Source: Cyanobacteria bacterium CYA (GTDB lineage Bacteria > Planctomycetota > Phycisphaerae > Phycisphaerales > UBA1924). Taken from it: a stretch of 64,000 nt of DNA. Below, piece by piece: positions 62,133 to 64,000 of this stretch. The position numbers were made by a program, and so were the translations under genes. Numbering within the stretch: position 1 is the stretch's first letter; every line of letters starts with the position of its first letter. Location of the stretch: assembly GCA_008363215.1 (NCBI GenBank), contig RHKP01000016.1:1-64000 (forward strand), read 5' to 3'. The notes below the pieces were generated by a model that saw nothing but the letters and a program-made list of their open reading frames with translations, did no database searches and was not told the origin of the DNA.

Positions 62133-63326
62133 TCACGGCGGCTCAGGATCGCCCGCCCGGGGCAGCAACTCCAGAGGCACCCGCAGAAAATGCGGGCGAT
62201 ACAGTTGCACTTCGCGCACAATCTGCCCGAACTCGCTTGAGTTCAGCACGTAACTCACCAGCAACTCGCCCGGACGCGACAGGTGCGCGTGCCCCTTGGC
62301 GGCGTACGTCATCAGCCGCTTGTCGTTCAGCACCTCACTCACCTCGTAGATCAACTTCGGCGCCGTCCAGGGCCCCTGCGGCAGGCGCGCCGTCCGGGCG
62401 ATGATGTGCCGGCCCATCCACGGCTCACTCTGGATCAGCACCAACTCGTGCTGCCCGCCGCGATCGATCGCCTGCACGGTGAACTCGCTGACCAGTCCGG
62501 GCGCGATGCTCGCTGCATCTTCCGGCTTGCTTGACCACGAGCGTCCGTCGTAGAACGTCCATTCCTCCGGCCGGTCGATCGCTTCTGCGACACACCGCGC
62601 CACCAGCAGTCGGCTGTCACCTCCTGACTCACGCACACCGTAGACATAGAGCAGTTTTTCGCACTTCTCCCCGCCAGGCCACTCCACGATCGCCAGCCCC
62701 CAGTTGTCCGACTCGGCGGGCGTCTGCCCGAACTTGTGCGTCGGCTCGACCAGGGGATGGCGCCGTTGCTCGGCCTCCCAGTCGCACGGCGCGACCTGCG
62801 GATTCCTTACCGTGAGAATCGCCCCGCCCACGCGACGGAAGTTCCACATCCCGTCAGGGTTGCCCGCCGGTCCGATCGCCGACGCGAACAACACAAACCT
62901 GCGCCCGCCCCGGCCGTCGGACGCCATGTACCCGTCGCCCATGAGCCAGTACCACGTGCCATCTTCAAAGAGCCCGGGCGCCGGAGTGATCCACTCGGCC
63001 GCCTCAATGGCAAACCCCTCGTCGGGGACGGCGAACTGCATCGCGCGCGGCGGCAGGCCTTGAGCATCCGTCGCGTGCCAGCCGATCGCGCCCCGCGGCA
63101 TCGTCACCCGGTCGTCCATCGAACTTCTGACCAGCGAGTCGCCGAACAACCACAGCGTGCGCCCATCACCCAGATCGATTGAGTGTCCGATGTCTCCTGC
63201 CAGCCACACCGTCGAACGGTCCAGCGCCGCGTTCCACGCCTCGTCGACCGTGACCTGCCCGGCCGCCCCGGAGCCCGCCAGCACCACCGCCGCCCGGCAC
63301 GCCACTGCAAGACGCCTGTTTTCCAC
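62133..63326 (-). CDS. predicted exported propeller-type protein (DUF4185/DUF5005-like)
   Basis: Protein of 397 aa from the GTG at 63326, chosen because GGAGG lies nine bases upstream and a short signal-like stretch follows (LAVACRAAVVLAGSGAAG). The mature sequence shows repeated blades typical of five-bladed propellers: GDGRTLWLFGDSLV, DGTWYWLMGDGYM, KLLYVYGVRESGGDSRLLVARC, LVLIQSEPWMGRHIIARTA, YAAKGHAHLSRPGELLVSYVLN. Such proteins often bind or cleave glycans, but no catalytic residues can be named. It is convergent with the deiminase-like gene. TACGAT lies about 40 bases upstream of the start. Confidence 0.7.
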   Translation of the reverse strand: MENRRLAVACRAAVVLAGSGAAGQVTVDEAWNAALDRSTVWLAGDIGHSIDLGDGRTLWLFGDSLVRSSMDDRVTMPRGAIGWHATDAQGLPPRAMQFAVPDEGFAIEAAEWITPAPGLFEDGTWYWLMGDGYMASDGRGGRRFVLFASAIGPAGNPDGMWNFRRVGGAILTVRNPQVAPCDWEAEQRRHPLVEPTHKFGQTPAESDNWGLAIVEWPGGEKCEKLLYVYGVRESGGDSRLLVARCVAEAIDRPEEWTFYDGRSWSSKPEDAASIAPGLVSEFTVQAIDRGGQHELVLIQSEPWMGRHIIARTARLPQGPWTAPKLIYEVSEVLNDKRLMTYAAKGHAHLSRPGELLVSYVLNSSEFGQIVREVQLYRPHFLRVPLELLPRAGDPEPP

Positions 63327-63540
63327 GCCGGGGCCCTCCGTCACGCGGTGCGCCTGACGCCGATCGTAGCGCAGGAGAAACCAGACAAGCCCCGGGCGCC
63401 GCAAGCGGACACGCTCCTGGCACGGACTCGCCCGACGCGAAAACCACGCGGCAGCAATGCGGGCATCCATCGTCTCTCGATGGCGACGCTGGGAGCGAAC
63501 GCTCGCGCAGTCAACGATTCAAGACGTAAGACCAGACCCT

Positions 63541-64000
63541 TCATGCGATCGGACCACGCTTCATCTCAGCGCTGCTCCGCGGATACTTGCCCGGCGTCGC
63601 CCGATGCTTCTCCAGCACGATCACCCTTCCCGTCGGCGTCTCGGCTGTCCCCGCGTGAAACGCGTGCAGCGCGTGAAGCGTCTGCCTTGCCTCGTCCAAC
63701 TCCTCCTGCGCTCGCTCACCCTTGACCATCAGCACCACCCCACCGATCTTGCACAGCGGCATCGTCAGTTCGGCCAGCAGTGAGGTCCGCGCCACCGCAC
63801 GCGACACCACCGCGTCGTATCCGTCGCGATGCCCGCCGCCCCTGTCCGCCCCGATCACCTCGGCCCGCCCCTGCAGGGCTTGGGCATTGCCCAACTCCAA
63901 CTCTCCGATCACGTGGCGCACGAACGCGATCTTCTTCCCTGTCGCGTCGAGCAGAGTGAAGCGCAGGTGCGGCATCGTGATCGCCAGCGGGAGCCCCGGC
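63541..64000 (-). CDS. rsmG: 16S rRNA (guanine-N7) methyltransferase RsmG, C-terminal part
   Basis: The 5' end of the gene lies beyond the window. The visible 152 residues start with GLPLAI, then LRFTLLDATGKKIAFVRHVI, typical of RsmG (GidB), which methylates G527 of 16S rRNA. YDAVVSRAVART is the conserved motif near the active site, and GKYPRSS near the C-terminus is also diagnostic. The SAM-binding glycine motif would be just outside the window. The distance to the preceding minus-strand gene is 214 bases, with nothing recognisable in it. Confidence 0.88.
   Translation of the reverse strand, partial: PGLPLAITMPHLRFTLLDATGKKIAFVRHVIGELELGNAQALQGRAEVIGADRGGGHRDGYDAVVSRAVARTSLLAELTMPLCKIGGVVLMVKGERAQEELDEARQTLHALHAFHAGTAETPTGRVIVLEKHRATPGKYPRSSAEMKRGPIA

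Overview
The window is about 64 kb of very GC-rich chromosomal DNA. It most likely comes from a Phycisphaerae-type planctomycete. The clues are secreted proteins ending in a PEP-CTERM-like tail (hydrophobic stretch plus RRRR), other secreted proteins ending in a GC-type dockerin tail (D-x-N-x-D repeats, then FLAAF..GCP), an LpxA gene, GldF/GldG-like ABC genes, many TPR and HEAT proteins, and a Ser/Thr kinase. Species-level identity cannot be read from the sequence.

Layout. 1-3750: a tRNA-Ala(CGC) and a zinc/manganese ABC importer (binding lipoprotein, ATPase, permease). 3782-4137: two arrays of 21-bp tandem repeats. 4262-10872: a complete type II-C CRISPR-Cas locus with 29 perfect 36-bp repeats plus one degenerate terminal repeat, then cas2, cas1 and a 1042-aa cas9 on the minus strand, and a divergent tracrRNA. 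11221-12281: short direct repeats around an unrecognised protein. 12449-18782: threonine dehydratase-like gene, lpxA, an MBL hydrolase, a methyltransferase, rsfS, aroB and a ParA ATPase. 18866-25245: a ParA-like protein without P-loop, clpX, a DUF418 membrane protein, a HAD phosphatase and an acylphosphatase. 25455-30202: dnaG, the primary sigma factor and prmC. 30273-39827: a PAS/GAF/receiver protein, a Gld-type ABC system, an MmgE/PrpD protein, infA, a FecCD permease and a lone atpC. 39849-48334: TPR-sulfotransferase, asparaginase, TPR protein, pseudokinase, a frameshifted HEAT lipoprotein and two histidine-degradation genes. 48494-64000: PEP-CTERM-like proteins, mdh, asnB, a Ser/Thr kinase, an APC transporter with a universal-stress domain, pcrA/uvrD, two dockerin-tailed genes (one interrupted by TGA), a predicted propeller protein and a partial rsmG.

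The most interesting theme links the CRISPR locus with the host promoter style. Many genes here have a TAnnnT hexamer only 5-8 bases before the start codon, which suggests leaderless mRNAs. Three of these promoters contain the 8-mer GATACACT. Every CRISPR repeat ends in exactly the same 8-mer, so each repeat probably carries its own crRNA promoter written in the host sigma-factor code. The degenerate terminal repeat has lost this hexamer. The tracrRNA has a clear TTGACA-N17-CATACT promoter whose -35 overlaps that of a possible cas9 promoter on the other strand.

All functions are assigned by reading motifs. No database search was run. Gene starts are inferred from overlaps, Shine-Dalgarno-like sequences, promoter spacing and signal peptides.
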